Positions 15,015 to 23,634 of a DNA stretch of 64,000 bases are shown piece by piece. Within the stretch, counting starts at the first letter, position 1. Every line of letters starts with the position of its first letter. The stretch comes from Bacteroidetes bacterium GWF2_38_335. GTDB taxonomy: Bacteria > Bacteroidota > Bacteroidia > Bacteroidales > GWF2-38-335. Position numbers and translations under genes: made by a program. The notes under the pieces are model-generated. The model was not told where the DNA came from. It was given only the letters and a program-made list of their open reading frames with translations, and ran no database searches. The stretch spans positions 220,553 through 284,552 of the forward strand of contig MEOH01000027.1 in the NCBI GenBank assembly GCA_001769535.1, written 5' to 3'.

Positions 15015-16418
15015 ATGAGCATTATCTGTGACCTACACTGTCATCCAACACTGAAGCCCTTTGGACAAACCTTTTCACAACCGCCATCGCAATCTGCAAG
15101 CAATAAAACAAATATCTGGTATTACGACAATCTCGGATCATTTGAAAAATTTATAGAGAAAACCATCACCATTGCAAAGTACACCCAATCTGATTTTACA
15201 TCTTGCGCAAAAGGAAATGTAAAAATTATTGGTGCTTCATTATATGCGCCTGAAATTTCCTTTTTTGAAAACAATATACAAATTCCATGGATTGCTGAAA
15301 AAATCGGAAATTTTATTACAGATTTTGGAATCGATAGAATTGAAGAAATAACCGGAAATCAATATGATTACTACATTGATATACTTAGACAATATAATTT
15401 TCTGAAAAGTCTTGAAGGCAAACAGGTTAAAATTGGAGAGAAATTCTTCACCTACAAAATTGTTAAAAATTGGTCTGAAACACAAGCCTGTCTTAACAGC
15501 TCCGCAAACATCCTTGCAATATTTTTAACAATAGAAGGGGGCCATGCTTTTGGAGGGGGAAAAGATCCTCAACACCACCCGACTCCTGAAAAAACAATAC
15601 TGGATAATGTTTCAGAATTATTAAACTGGGAACACAAGCCTTTTTATATCACATTTGCACACCACTTTTATAATGAACTTTGCGGACATTCGAAAAGCAT
15701 TCCTGATTATCTGAGTATTTTACTCGATCAAAGCTATGGGTTGAACCTTGAGATGAATGAAACCGGGAAAAAAGTTGCTGAAAAGCTCATTTCCGGACCA
15801 AGCCCGATACTTATTGATGTCAAACACATGAGTATAAAAGCCAGGCAACAGTATTATGAAATTCTTGAAAAATATCCGCAACTACCCATTATTTTTAGCC
15901 ATGGAGGAGTAAACGGATTAAAAAACTTTGAAGAAGCCGGAAAAGAAATTCCAAAAAGTCTTTTTAATGAAGGAAATATTTCTCTTTTTGATAATGAAAT
16001 AGCCCTTATTGCCAAATCAAAAGGAATTATCGGTTTGAATCTTGACCAGCGTGTAATGAGCAGCAAATATGCCAAAAGGCAAAATTTATTCAGGATCTGT
16101 AAATCACAAAAACTCTGGCATTGGTCCGGACTAATATGGAACAATGCTGCCCATGTGGCAAAAATTCTTGACCGCGAAGGGTTACCTGCATGGGATAATA
16201 TTTGCATGGGAACAGACTTTGATGGTCAAATCAATCCTGCGAATTATTTCTGGACCGAAGAATTCATGCCCCTATTCAAAGAGCAAATCATCTTACACGC
16301 AAACTCCCTGATAAAATCTAAATGTCTTTCTCAACAAAACCAACTTGATCCGGCTGAAATAGCAGAAAAAATTATGAGCAAAAATCTCATGAGTTTTTTA
16401 CAAGAAAATTTTGTGTAA
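15015..16418 (+). CDS. Cytoplasmic M19-family (membrane dipeptidase-like) amidohydrolase
   Basis: This 467-residue metalloenzyme has the renal-dipeptidase fold. Metal-site motifs are the N-terminal DLHCH (residues 6-10), TIEGGHAF (bridging acid), FAHHF, PIIFSHGG and the final GTDFDG. Family members cleave dipeptides, often with a D-amino acid at the second place. It is longer than bacterial dipeptidases of about 330-400 residues, mainly through an insertion at residues 40-140. There is no signal peptide, so it probably acts in the cytosol. The next gene's promoter -7 box includes this gene's stop codon. The true substrate is not known. Confidence 0.85.
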   Translation: MSIICDLHCHPTLKPFGQTFSQPPSQSASNKTNIWYYDNLGSFEKFIEKTITIAKYTQSDFTSCAKGNVKIIGASLYAPEISFFENNIQIPWIAEKIGNFITDFGIDRIEEITGNQYDYYIDILRQYNFLKSLEGKQVKIGEKFFTYKIVKNWSETQACLNSSANILAIFLTIEGGHAFGGGKDPQHHPTPEKTILDNVSELLNWEHKPFYITFAHHFYNELCGHSKSIPDYLSILLDQSYGLNLEMNETGKKVAEKLISGPSPILIDVKHMSIKARQQYYEILEKYPQLPIIFSHGGVNGLKNFEEAGKEIPKSLFNEGNISLFDNEIALIAKSKGIIGLNLDQRVMSSKYAKRQNLFRICKSQKLWHWSGLIWNNAAHVAKILDREGLPAWDNICMGTDFDGQINPANYFWTEEFMPLFKEQIILHANSLIKSKCLSQQNQLDPAEIAEKIMSKNLMSFLQENFV

Positions 16419-16423
16419 CTTTG
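16416..16423 (+). promoter_or_regulatory. Putative -7 box of the TPR histidine kinase gene
   Basis: TAACTTTG (16416-16423) matches TAnnTTTG and includes the TAA stop of the M19 gene. Transcription would start near 16430, just ahead of the TTG start at 16440. No good -33 motif is seen. Confidence 0.4.
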
Positions 16424-16439
16424 CTGAAAATGAACCGCT

Positions 16440-18368
16440 TTGAAAAGGAAACTATTAATATTGTTTTTTCTTGTTTTTTGGCTGTTGCCCTTTGCCCAGG
16501 ATGAAAATCCGGACAGTCTGCAACAGATTCTTCTCGTCAGTACAGGCAATAAAAAAGTTGATATTTTAAATCGTATTGCGGTTTCCTACTCTTCAACTTC
16601 GCCCGAAAAAGCAATTGAATATTCAAATCTGGCTCTCAAAGAAGCTACTGAAAATGAATATAAAAAAGGGATTGTTGACGCCTTCAACAATATTGGTATG
16701 GCATATACTACGCTATCTCAATATGAAACTGCACTTAATTTTCACCAAAAAGCTGCAGTTGTTGCCTTTGAAATTAATGATAAAAGCTGCATTGCATCAG
16801 CGTATTCCAATATCGGGCGTGTTTATTGGCGTTTACAGATCATGGAAAAAGCCATGGAATATTACTTTAAGTCACTAAAAATACAATATGAACTAAAGGA
16901 TGATAATGCCATCGCTAAAACACTTAATAACATCGGATTGGTTTATTTTGAAGATGGCAACCTTGAAAGCGCCAAAGAATATTTTTTAGAATCTCTGGCG
17001 AAAAATACCAAATTAAAAAACGACAATCTCATTGCTGCAACATTATCTAACCTCGGAATGGTTTATACTTCGGAAAAAAAATACAATCAGGCTCTTGAGT
17101 ATTACAACGAAGCAATGGAAATAATGGAAAAAAACGGGAGCTTAAACGGATTATCAACAACCGCCAATAATATTGGAGAAACATATTACAAAAAAGGTGA
17201 TTTTACCAAAGCCATCGAATATACCAATAAAGGTCTTGAATATGGAAAGAAAATTGGCATAAAACGCCTGATTATGCAAAGTTATCTGGTTCTTTCTGAA
17301 ATCTATGATACGCTGGGCGATTACAAATCAGCGCACAATTATTTTACATTATTTGTAAAATATGAGGATTCCCTCGACTTTGATGAAAACACAACCCTGC
17401 TGAAACAACTTGAAAACTTCAATAAAGAACTCGAAATTAACAGCATCCAAAGGGATCAAAAGCAAATGCAGGAAATAAATGAAGCCCAGACCCGTTCACG
17501 CGAAACAATCGCAATATTGCTCGGGGTTCTTTTGTTGTATGTTATTGTTCATCTTATTTTCCTCATCAGGAGCAATAAAAGGAAAAACGACCTCAATAAT
17601 ATTCTGGCAGAAAGAAACATTCAACTTGAAGAACTTAACCATAAGCTATTAAAATCTGAAAAAGAATTGCTGGATTCAAGCAACACTAAAGACCGGTTAT
17701 TTTCAATTATCGGGCATGACCTCAGAAGTCCTTACAATATTCTGCTTGGATATTCCGAACTCCTTTACGAAGAATATGATGAACTCGATGATGAAACAAA
17801 AAAGAAATATATCGCTGAATTAAATAAATCAGCTAACATCTCTTTTCAGCTTCTTGAAAACCTGCTGCATTGGTCAAGGTTACAAACCGGAAAACCTTCC
17901 TTAAAACCTGAACTTATAAACATCACCGAAATTCTAGACAATGCTCTGGCATTGGTTTCTCTCAATGCACAAGGAAAAAATATCCGTGTAACCAACCTGG
18001 TTGACTTTAATTATCAAATAGTTGCTGACAAAAATATGGTTGCAACCATTTTTAGAAATCTGGTCTCAAATGCCGTCAAATTCACCGGAAAAGGAGGTTA
18101 TGTCTATATTTCTGCAATAAGTCATCCCAAACACGACGAGTTTTCAATAAAAGACACCGGCATCGGAATGACCGAATCTGACATTGAAAAAATTTTAATG
18201 GAAACACCCGTAATAAATTTCGGCACTGCCGGTGAAAAAGGACTTGGGCTTGGACTTGAAATAACCAGGCAGTTTATAAAAATGCACCACGGTGAATTAT
18301 TAATTGAAAGCGTACCTGGTCAGGGGTCTCTTTTTAAATTCACAATTCCTAAAACTGAAGGTAAATAA
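16440..18368 (+). CDS. TPR-repeat sensor histidine kinase
   Basis: This 642-residue kinase starts with a signal peptide (KRKLLILFFLVFWLLPFAQ). About seven TPR units follow (residues ~30-310; motifs such as ALNFHQKAAVVAFEINDKSC and AIEYTNKGLEYGKK). A coiled-coil precedes one membrane helix (IAILLGVLLLYVIVHLIFLI, about 358-377). The cytoplasmic kinase has HisKA with phospho-acceptor His426 (SIIGHDLRSPYN) and an HATPase domain (RNLVSNAVKF, DTGIGM, GLGLGLEI). It starts with TTG; the ATG at 16430 is out of frame. The TPR part is periplasmic and the signal unknown. No response regulator is adjacent. The stop codon abuts the stop of the convergent SPOR gene with no base between. Confidence 0.9.
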   Translation: MKRKLLILFFLVFWLLPFAQDENPDSLQQILLVSTGNKKVDILNRIAVSYSSTSPEKAIEYSNLALKEATENEYKKGIVDAFNNIGMAYTTLSQYETALNFHQKAAVVAFEINDKSCIASAYSNIGRVYWRLQIMEKAMEYYFKSLKIQYELKDDNAIAKTLNNIGLVYFEDGNLESAKEYFLESLAKNTKLKNDNLIAATLSNLGMVYTSEKKYNQALEYYNEAMEIMEKNGSLNGLSTTANNIGETYYKKGDFTKAIEYTNKGLEYGKKIGIKRLIMQSYLVLSEIYDTLGDYKSAHNYFTLFVKYEDSLDFDENTTLLKQLENFNKELEINSIQRDQKQMQEINEAQTRSRETIAILLGVLLLYVIVHLIFLIRSNKRKNDLNNILAERNIQLEELNHKLLKSEKELLDSSNTKDRLFSIIGHDLRSPYNILLGYSELLYEEYDELDDETKKKYIAELNKSANISFQLLENLLHWSRLQTGKPSLKPELINITEILDNALALVSLNAQGKNIRVTNLVDFNYQIVADKNMVATIFRNLVSNAVKFTGKGGYVYISAISHPKHDEFSIKDTGIGMTESDIEKILMETPVINFGTAGEKGLGLGLEITRQFIKMHHGELLIESVPGQGSLFKFTIPKTEGK

Positions 18369-19487
18369 TTATCTGGTAAGTAGCCAAACCGAAATGCTTC
18401 CTGAATTTTTTAAACTGTCTATTTTCTTTATTGCTTCATCCCTATTGTCTGAACCCATGATGGAAATTCTTATTCTGCCTTTATCGGCCTGGAGAATTAC
18501 CGGAGTGAACCCCTGTTGTTTTAGTTGTGCCAAACTTTTTTCTGCACTTTCGTAATCAACAAAACTTCCGGCAATTACATGGAATTTAAAAGGTGACTCC
18601 TGTCCTGATTTGGTTTCAGGGTTTTTTAAAGATGAAACCGGTTGTACAGTTTCCTGTTCAGGAACATCAACAACAGCAACAGTATCAAGGTTCAATTCGG
18701 GGAATCCGACCTTCATCCTGATTGCCTCCAGCCCTTCATTGCTTAAAGTATCCGGTTCACTATAATATAATGCATTCTTCTTCGCAGTAATATAATCAAT
18801 TGCAAATTCCAAATCCTCCGGATTATTTATTACCGTATTTACTGCCCGCTTTTCGGTAATCTCCATTCGCTTGTTACCTGTGTTAAACGGGTTTATTCCT
18901 GAAAGATTTATTGATTCAACCAAATGACTGTAAAACGGAATTATTGCAAGAGCAGCAATAATGGGAGTGGCAACTATAATCCGCCTAATTGTTTTTCCCC
19001 TGGCATTGCCGTAAATTGCCTCCTTCTTTGCCCGTTCCTTTTGCCTTCTTTTAATTGTGGGAGAAACATCAATAACCGGAAAATGGAAAGAGGATAACCC
19101 GAATGATTCAGGCAGAAAATTCATGGAATTATCAGGATTGAAAACCAATCTGTTTTCATTTGAAATATGGAAAAAACCTACTCCGGGCAAATCAAACCTA
19201 CTCTTTGTCCCCAGCTCCACATAAGCATTTTCCACAAAATCAGATATGACTAAAATTGCTTCTTCATAAGTGATTCCCGAAACCCTACGGATGTAATCGG
19301 TAATTAATCCGTCATCTTCCCTAAGATGCATATTAAAAGCAACCACTTTGCATGGGGGAATCAACGAACCGTTGCCGTGAAGAACTTCGGCCGGCTTATA
19401 ACTGGATATAAAACCACCAAAGCCCGGCAATATTACACAGTCATTATAATACAGTAAATCACTTAAATACTTCGAAATCTTTGGCAT
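18369..19487 (-). CDS. HU-like (CCDC81-type) and SPOR domain membrane protein
   Basis: This 372-residue protein has two tandem HU/CCDC81-like domains at residues 1-130 (LLYYNDCVILPGFGGFI is the typical opening; YVELGTKSRFDLPGVGFF belongs to the second). A membrane helix follows (IIVATPIIAALAIIPFYSHLV), then an acidic linker and a C-terminal SPOR domain (FHVIAGSFVDYESAEKSLAQ ... GRIRISIMG). SPOR domains bind denuded glycan strands of septal peptidoglycan, and the HU-like half would be cytoplasmic. The arrangement suggests a division- or envelope-linked protein found in Bacteroidota, tying something DNA-like or protein-like inside to the septal wall. Whether the HU half still binds DNA is unknown. 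Confidence 0.85.
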   Translation of the reverse strand: MPKISKYLSDLLYYNDCVILPGFGGFISSYKPAEVLHGNGSLIPPCKVVAFNMHLREDDGLITDYIRRVSGITYEEAILVISDFVENAYVELGTKSRFDLPGVGFFHISNENRLVFNPDNSMNFLPESFGLSSFHFPVIDVSPTIKRRQKERAKKEAIYGNARGKTIRRIIVATPIIAALAIIPFYSHLVESINLSGINPFNTGNKRMEITEKRAVNTVINNPEDLEFAIDYITAKKNALYYSEPDTLSNEGLEAIRMKVGFPELNLDTVAVVDVPEQETVQPVSSLKNPETKSGQESPFKFHVIAGSFVDYESAEKSLAQLKQQGFTPVILQADKGRIRISIMGSDNRDEAIKKIDSLKNSGSISVWLLTR

Positions 19488-19511
19488 TCTAATATCTTTT
19501 GTCTATGCGTT

Positions 19512-19542
19512 CAAAAATAGGCATTTCTTACCCCCGCTTCAA
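19512..19542 (-). promoter_or_regulatory. Promoter of the HU/SPOR gene
   Basis: On the reverse strand TTG (19542-19540), 20 bp, TATTTTTG (19519-19512) fits the consensus. It predicts a start near 19505, about 18 nt before the ATG. Confidence 0.65.
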
Positions 19543-19747
19543 TTTAAGTTTTTAACATCTTAGTAACAGCCATGCCAATTTTGTTGATAATTTATCCTTG
19601 TGAAATTTGCTTTTTAATTAGAAGCTGGAAACCAAATAATAAGAGATGCCTAAACAGTAAATTATAATTCCCTGATCCTGTTTTTTACACAATTAAACAC
19701 TATAATATTTGTTTATCGTTTATCTTCGCATTGAAAAATAAAATGCA

Positions 19748-20881
19748 ATGAAAGAAATCAGAATGGTTGACCTTGCCGGTCAGTATGAAAAAATCAAACA
19801 GGAAATTGATTCCGCAATTCAAGGCGTTATTAATGCCACATCATTTGTAAAAGGACCTGAAGTTGCTTTATTTGAAAAAGAACTTGCTGCCTGGAACAAT
19901 TCAAAACATTGCATTTCCTGCGCCAACGGCACCGACGCACTCCAGATTGCATTGATGGCATTGGACCTTAAACCTGGTGACGAAGTTATTACCGCTGATT
20001 TTACTTTTATCGCTACCGTTGAAGCCATCGCATTGCTCGGTCTTACCCCTGTCCTTGCAGATGTCATTCCGGGTACTTTCAACATTGACCCCGAATCCGT
20101 TAAAAAAGCCATAACTCCAAAAACAAAAGCCATAATTCCTGTTCATCTGTTCGGACAATCAGCAGACATGGACAGTATCCTTGAAATAGCCGCCAAAAAC
20201 AATCTTTTTATTATCGAAGACCTCGCTCAGGCCATTGGCACCGAGTATACTTTTAAAGATTCGTCGGTTAAAAAAACAGGAACGATCGGCCACATCGGAT
20301 GTACTTCCTTTTTCCCCTCAAAAAACCTGGGCTGTTTTGGCGATGGCGGCGCCATTTTCACAAACGATGACACTCTGGCAGCCAAACTGCGTTCGGTGGT
20401 CAACCACGGCATGACAGTCAGGTATTACCACGATCATGTGGGGGTAAACTCCAGACTCGACGGAATTCAGGCAGCTCTTCTCAGTGTCAAATTAAAATAT
20501 CTGAACAACTACATCAGCGATAGACAGCGAGCCGCCGCCTTTTATGATGAGAAATTTAAAAATATCGGGGGACTGATAATTCCTGAAAGAACTTCCAATT
20601 CAACACATACGTTTCACCAATACACACTCAGAATCGCCCCTGAAAAACGAGATGCCATGATCGAACATCTTAAAAAACACGGCGTACCCGCAATGGTCTA
20701 TTACCCCGTTCCACTTCACTTGCAAAAAGCCTATCAATCAGCCAGATACAAAGAAGGCGATTTTCCTGTTACCGAAAAACTTTGCAAATCCGTCTTTTCA
20801 CTCCCAATGCACACCGAACTCGACGAAGAACAACTCACTTTTATCACTGATACAGTTATAACCGCTATCAGAAGTTTGTAA
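19748..20881 (+). CDS. wbpE: DegT/DnrJ/EryC1/StrS-family sugar aminotransferase, WbpE-like
   Basis: This is a 377-residue PLP enzyme. The motifs are CISCANGTDALQIALMAL (cofactor phosphate site), IEDLAQAIGTEY (PLP-stacking region) and the Schiff-base lysine in TSFFPSKNLGCFGDGGAI. In the WbpA-B-E-D pathway WbpE transaminates UDP-3-keto-GlcNAcA to the 3-amino sugar. The identification as WbpE rather than another sugar aminotransferase comes from the D, B and A genes downstream. It is separated from those genes by about 1.2 kb holding a small secreted protein gene and repeats, so it probably has its own promoter. In P. gingivalis the comparable PorR aminotransferase is required for the polysaccharide that anchors T9SS cargo. 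Confidence 0.9.
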   Translation: MKEIRMVDLAGQYEKIKQEIDSAIQGVINATSFVKGPEVALFEKELAAWNNSKHCISCANGTDALQIALMALDLKPGDEVITADFTFIATVEAIALLGLTPVLADVIPGTFNIDPESVKKAITPKTKAIIPVHLFGQSADMDSILEIAAKNNLFIIEDLAQAIGTEYTFKDSSVKKTGTIGHIGCTSFFPSKNLGCFGDGGAIFTNDDTLAAKLRSVVNHGMTVRYYHDHVGVNSRLDGIQAALLSVKLKYLNNYISDRQRAAAFYDEKFKNIGGLIIPERTSNSTHTFHQYTLRIAPEKRDAMIEHLKKHGVPAMVYYPVPLHLQKAYQSARYKEGDFPVTEKLCKSVFSLPMHTELDEEQLTFITDTVITAIRSL

Positions 20882-21091
20882 ATTCAATTAATTGCTATCC
20901 GAAGTTTAGAACTTCGGATCGAATTATCACCTATTATTTACACTTCATTTACTACTCCCGTTAATTTTTTGTTAATTCTGTTAACGATCCATAAACCTCT
21001 GCACTTATGCCAAATATTGGCAGACTTATTGAGTTTTATTAATCAGTTACATATTCTTTCCGTTTTTCATAGTAATGTTTTAGGGTTAGCT
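20882..21091. other. Non-coding stretch behind the aminotransferase gene: hairpin and GTTAA repeats
   Basis: I see no credible gene in 20882-21362. A perfect hairpin ATCCGAAGTT-TAG-AACTTCGGAT lies at 20897-20919, probably the 3' end of the aminotransferase transcript. GTTAA at 20960 and 20971 with TTAAC at 20981-20985 forms direct and inverted repeats that look like a regulator site. A short hairpin TGCCAA-ATA-TTGGCA is at 21008-21022. Confidence 0.5.
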
Positions 21092-21126
21092 AACTGCCGG
21101 GACACCAAAACCCGGCAGTTTCTTTT
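20990..21126 (+). ncRNA. Candidate small RNA or long 3' UTR ending in a strong terminator
   Basis: A very strong intrinsic terminator (21092-21126) lies in a 480-bp region with no convincing ORF. Upstream of it are a 6-bp hairpin (21008-21022) and the GTTAA repeats. An independent small RNA of about 130 nt would fit. The start is a guess, because no good TAnnTTTG box is seen, and a 3' UTR of the aminotransferase gene is the alternative. Confidence 0.3.
21092..21126 (+). terminator. Intrinsic terminator
   Basis: AACTGCCGGG (21092-21101) pairs perfectly with CCCGGCAGTT (21111-21120) around the loop ACACCAAAA, followed by TCTTTT. It lies 210 bp past the aminotransferase stop. Confidence 0.88.
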
Positions 21127-21362
21127 ACCCCCCGCAGCTTCAGCGAAGAAGGATTGATTATTATTCGCAATCATAGATCATTATTTCCAACCCTCTTCTT
21201 CACCTCAATTGCAAAATAGTTTTCATCTGTCACGTATTTTAAATATCAGTAAAAAAAAATCGATTTTTTCCATGCAGCACTGTATTTTTTTTATCGTCTT
21301 TAAAACAGATTGTAACAAATTAATAACTCAATCGTCATAGAATAAACTTAAAAATTAAAGAC

Positions 21363-21764
21363 ATGAAAACAAAAATATTGACCCTCACAATTATGCTGAT
21401 CTTCGCTACCGGACTTTTCAGCAATATTCCTCCTTATAAAAAATCTGCCTCAATAAAAGAAAAGAAATTCTTTAGTAGTTTTTTTCCGGTTGACCAAAAA
21501 TTTGAATATTCCGGCGAAATCTTAAGGAATATCTCCATCAATACTTCAAATGGAATTTTAATAATTTCCTGTGAAAAACCCGAATCAGGTACCTTTACAA
21601 TTGCCATCCTTGATGAAAACAAAAAGGAAGTCCGCCATGAAACAATCGACTGCAAAGGCAAAGACTTTACTAAAATCCTGGACCTTTCCGACTTTCCATG
21701 TAACGCTTATACCATATATATCACACAGAATAATAAGGCCTTCATTCATACGCTTATAATTTAA
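21363..21764 (+). CDS. Small secreted protein, DUF3244-like beta domain
   Basis: This 133-residue protein has a clear signal peptide (KTKILTLTIMLIFATGLFS). The rest is a single beta-sandwich-like domain with alternating strands (GILIISC, GTFTIAILDENKKEV, NAYTIYITQNNKAFIHTLII). The ending resembles the last strands of T9SS type A sorting domains and of the DUF3244 family of Bacteroidota secreted proteins, where a free-standing domain of this size is known. There are three Cys in the mature part and no lipobox. The function is unknown. It sits between wbpE and wbpD but has its own terminator, so it is probably unrelated to the sugar pathway. Confidence 0.75.
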   Translation: MKTKILTLTIMLIFATGLFSNIPPYKKSASIKEKKFFSSFFPVDQKFEYSGEILRNISINTSNGILIISCEKPESGTFTIAILDENKKEVRHETIDCKGKDFTKILDLSDFPCNAYTIYITQNNKAFIHTLII

Positions 21765-21788
21765 CCGGACTTCATTTTCTGTACCACA

Positions 21789-21815
21789 AAAGCCGACAAA
21801 AGTCGGCTTTTTTTA
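21789..21815 (+). terminator. Intrinsic terminator of the small secreted protein gene
   Basis: AAAGCCGAC-AAAA-GTCGGCTTT (21789-21810) followed by TTTT starts 24 bp after the stop codon. Confidence 0.92.
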
Positions 21816-21888
21816 TTTGCTTGACACACCATTTTTCTAAAACCACACCGTTTTATTACATCTAAGTAATGTTTGTCAATAAAGTTAA

Positions 21889-22009
21889 GTGGCTGATCCA
21901 GAAAGTTCGCTAACTAGGCTTGCGAAGCCCCAAAAAGCGGAGTTTACTTGTGCAAATGAGCATTTTTGGGGCGAGCATAACGAAGTTAGCGGACTTTATG
22001 GACAGCCAC
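21889..22009. repeat. MITE-like 121-bp imperfect inverted repeat
   Basis: The left arm (21889-~21940, GTGGCTG..CC..AAAGTTCGCTAACT..) matches the reverse complement of the right arm (~21963-22009, ..AGTTAGCGGACTTTATGGACAGCCAC). Both arms continue into CCCCAAAAA/TTTTTGGGG near the centre. It has no coding capacity. Together with 22010-22085 it fills the 321-bp gap before wbpD; the rest of the gap holds the wbpD promoter. A transposase-mobilised element or a large transcript-end hairpin are both possible. Confidence 0.65.
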
Positions 22010-22029
22010 AAAGTAAGTCAGACAAATAA

Positions 22030-22060
22030 TTGTCAACTTGCATTCTAATTAGTATCTTTG
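22030..22060 (+). promoter_or_regulatory. Promoter of the wbpD-wbpB-wbpA operon
   Basis: TTG (22030-22032), 20 bp, TATCTTTG (22053-22060) is a full match to the Bacteroidota consensus. The predicted start near 22067 gives a leader of about 19 nt to the ATG at 22086. Confidence 0.75.
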
Positions 22061-22085
22061 CAAACCAAATTCTGAATTGATCCTT

Positions 22086-22670
22086 ATGGAAGTTAAAAAA
22101 GATTACTTCGCACATGAAACAGCCGTTATTGATGAGGGCTGTGAAATTGGAAAAGGAACTAAAATATGGCACTTCAGCCATATAATGCCGGGATGTAAAA
22201 TCGGTGAAAGTTGCAATATAGGTCAAAATGTTGTTGTATCACCGGGGGTAGTGCTTGGCCGAAATGTTAAAATTCAGAATAATGTTTCCATTTATACCGG
22301 TGTTATCTGCGAAGATGATGTGTTCCTTGGTCCCTCAATGGTTTTTACAAATATTACCAATCCTAGAAGTGCGGTAATCCGCCGTGACCAATACACCCAG
22401 ACTTTTGTAGAAAAAGGCGCATCCATCGGTGCCAATGCCACTGTTGTTTGTGGAAACCGCATTGGAAAATATGCCCTGGTTGGAGCCGGGGCCGTTATTA
22501 CCAAGGAGGTTAAACCCTTTGCCCTTGTGGTGGGAAACCCTGCCCGTCAAACCGGATGGGTCAGTGAATACGGACACAAACTGAGTTTCGGTCCCGACAA
22601 TCTGGCTGTATGCCCCGAATCAAAAGAAAAATACATTCTTGAAAATAATTTTGTCAGAAAAATCTCATGA
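22086..22670 (+). CDS. wbpD: UDP-sugar N-acetyltransferase, left-handed beta-helix, WbpD-like
   Basis: The 194 residues consist mostly of hexapeptide repeats typical of left-handed beta-helix acetyltransferases (IGKGTKIWHFSHI, IGESCNIGQNVVVSPGVVLG, IGANATVVCGNRIGKYALVGAGAV) with the FTNITNPRSAVIRR loop of the WbpD/WlbB group. WbpD acetylates the 3-amino group of UDP-GlcNAc3NA with acetyl-CoA. I use the ATG at 22086 rather than the TTG 9 bp earlier; it suits the predicted transcript start. The stop overlaps the wbpB start (ATGA), so the two are translationally coupled. Confidence 0.92.
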   Translation: MEVKKDYFAHETAVIDEGCEIGKGTKIWHFSHIMPGCKIGESCNIGQNVVVSPGVVLGRNVKIQNNVSIYTGVICEDDVFLGPSMVFTNITNPRSAVIRRDQYTQTFVEKGASIGANATVVCGNRIGKYALVGAGAVITKEVKPFALVVGNPARQTGWVSEYGHKLSFGPDNLAVCPESKEKYILENNFVRKIS

Positions 22671-23623
22671 AAAACAATCCGAAAAAATTTGCGGTCATTG
22701 GCGTTGCAGGCTACATAGCTGTAAGGCACCTTAAAGCAATTAAGGAAACCGGCAATACCATGGTTGCTGCGCTTGATAAATTTGACAGCGTCGGAATAAT
22801 TGACGGTTATTTTCCCGAAGCCGACTTTTTCACAGAATATGAACGATTCGATCGCCATATTGACAAACTCAGAAGGGAAGACAAAAACCCCGATTACATC
22901 AGCATTTGCTCCCCAAACTACCTGCACGATTCACACATTCGTTTTACCCTCAGAAGCAATGCCGACGCCATTTGCGAAAAACCTTTGGTCTTAAACCCCT
23001 GGAACGTTGATGCACTGGCTGAATTGGAAAACCGCTATGGCAAAAAAGTATTCAACATCCTCCAGCTCCGTTTACACCCTTCAATAATCGCTCTAAAAGA
23101 AAAAATTGACGCACTGCCAAATGATACAAAACATGATATAGACCTTACTTATATCACCAGTCGCGGAAATTGGTACCATTTTTCCTGGAAAGGTGATGTG
23201 CAAAAAGCAGGGGGAATAGCTACAAATATCGGTATACACTTTTTTGATATGCTGATCTGGATTTTCGGAGATGTGGAAAAAAATATTGTCCATCTATCCG
23301 ACAATCACAGGGCTTCGGGCTACCTCGAACTGAAAAAGGCCAGGGTTAGATGGTTCCTGTCTGTTGATTTTAATGATATTCCTGCAGGAATCAGAGAAAA
23401 AGGCCAACGCACTTTCCGTTCAATAAAAATCGATACCGACGAAATAGAATTTTCAGAAGGATTTACTGATCTTCATACACTTAGCTATAAAGAAATTCTT
23501 GCAGGTAAAGGGTTCGGACTGGCTGATTCCAGGAAATCAATCGAAACAGCTTACAACATCAGAAACGACATCCCTGCCGGACTTAAGGGTGATTACCACC
23601 CATTGTGTAAAGAACTAAAATAA
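22667..23623 (+). CDS. wbpB: Gfo/Idh/MocA-family sugar 3-dehydrogenase, WbpB-like
   Basis: This 318-residue NAD-dependent dehydrogenase has an N-terminal Rossmann fold (FAVIGVAGYIAVRHLKAI; the usual GxGxxG is changed to GVAGYIA as in WbpB/WlbA proteins) and the conserved EKPLVLNPWNVDAL motif holding the catalytic-site Lys. WbpB oxidises C3 of UDP-GlcNAcA, giving the keto sugar for WbpE. In that pathway NAD+ is regenerated by 2-oxoglutarate reduction within the same enzyme. The Tyr/Arg-rich part LQLRLHPSIIALK and WYHFSWKGDVQKAGGIATN agree with the family. The start overlaps the wbpD stop by 4 bp. Confidence 0.92.
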   Translation: MKNNPKKFAVIGVAGYIAVRHLKAIKETGNTMVAALDKFDSVGIIDGYFPEADFFTEYERFDRHIDKLRREDKNPDYISICSPNYLHDSHIRFTLRSNADAICEKPLVLNPWNVDALAELENRYGKKVFNILQLRLHPSIIALKEKIDALPNDTKHDIDLTYITSRGNWYHFSWKGDVQKAGGIATNIGIHFFDMLIWIFGDVEKNIVHLSDNHRASGYLELKKARVRWFLSVDFNDIPAGIREKGQRTFRSIKIDTDEIEFSEGFTDLHTLSYKEILAGKGFGLADSRKSIETAYNIRNDIPAGLKGDYHPLCKELK

Positions 23624-23634
23624 AAAATTTCTAT

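Noticed and set aside
20969-21157. 62-codon ORF in the gap behind the aminotransferase gene
   Set aside because: It reads through the terminator at 21092-21126 and has no signal, domain or promoter.
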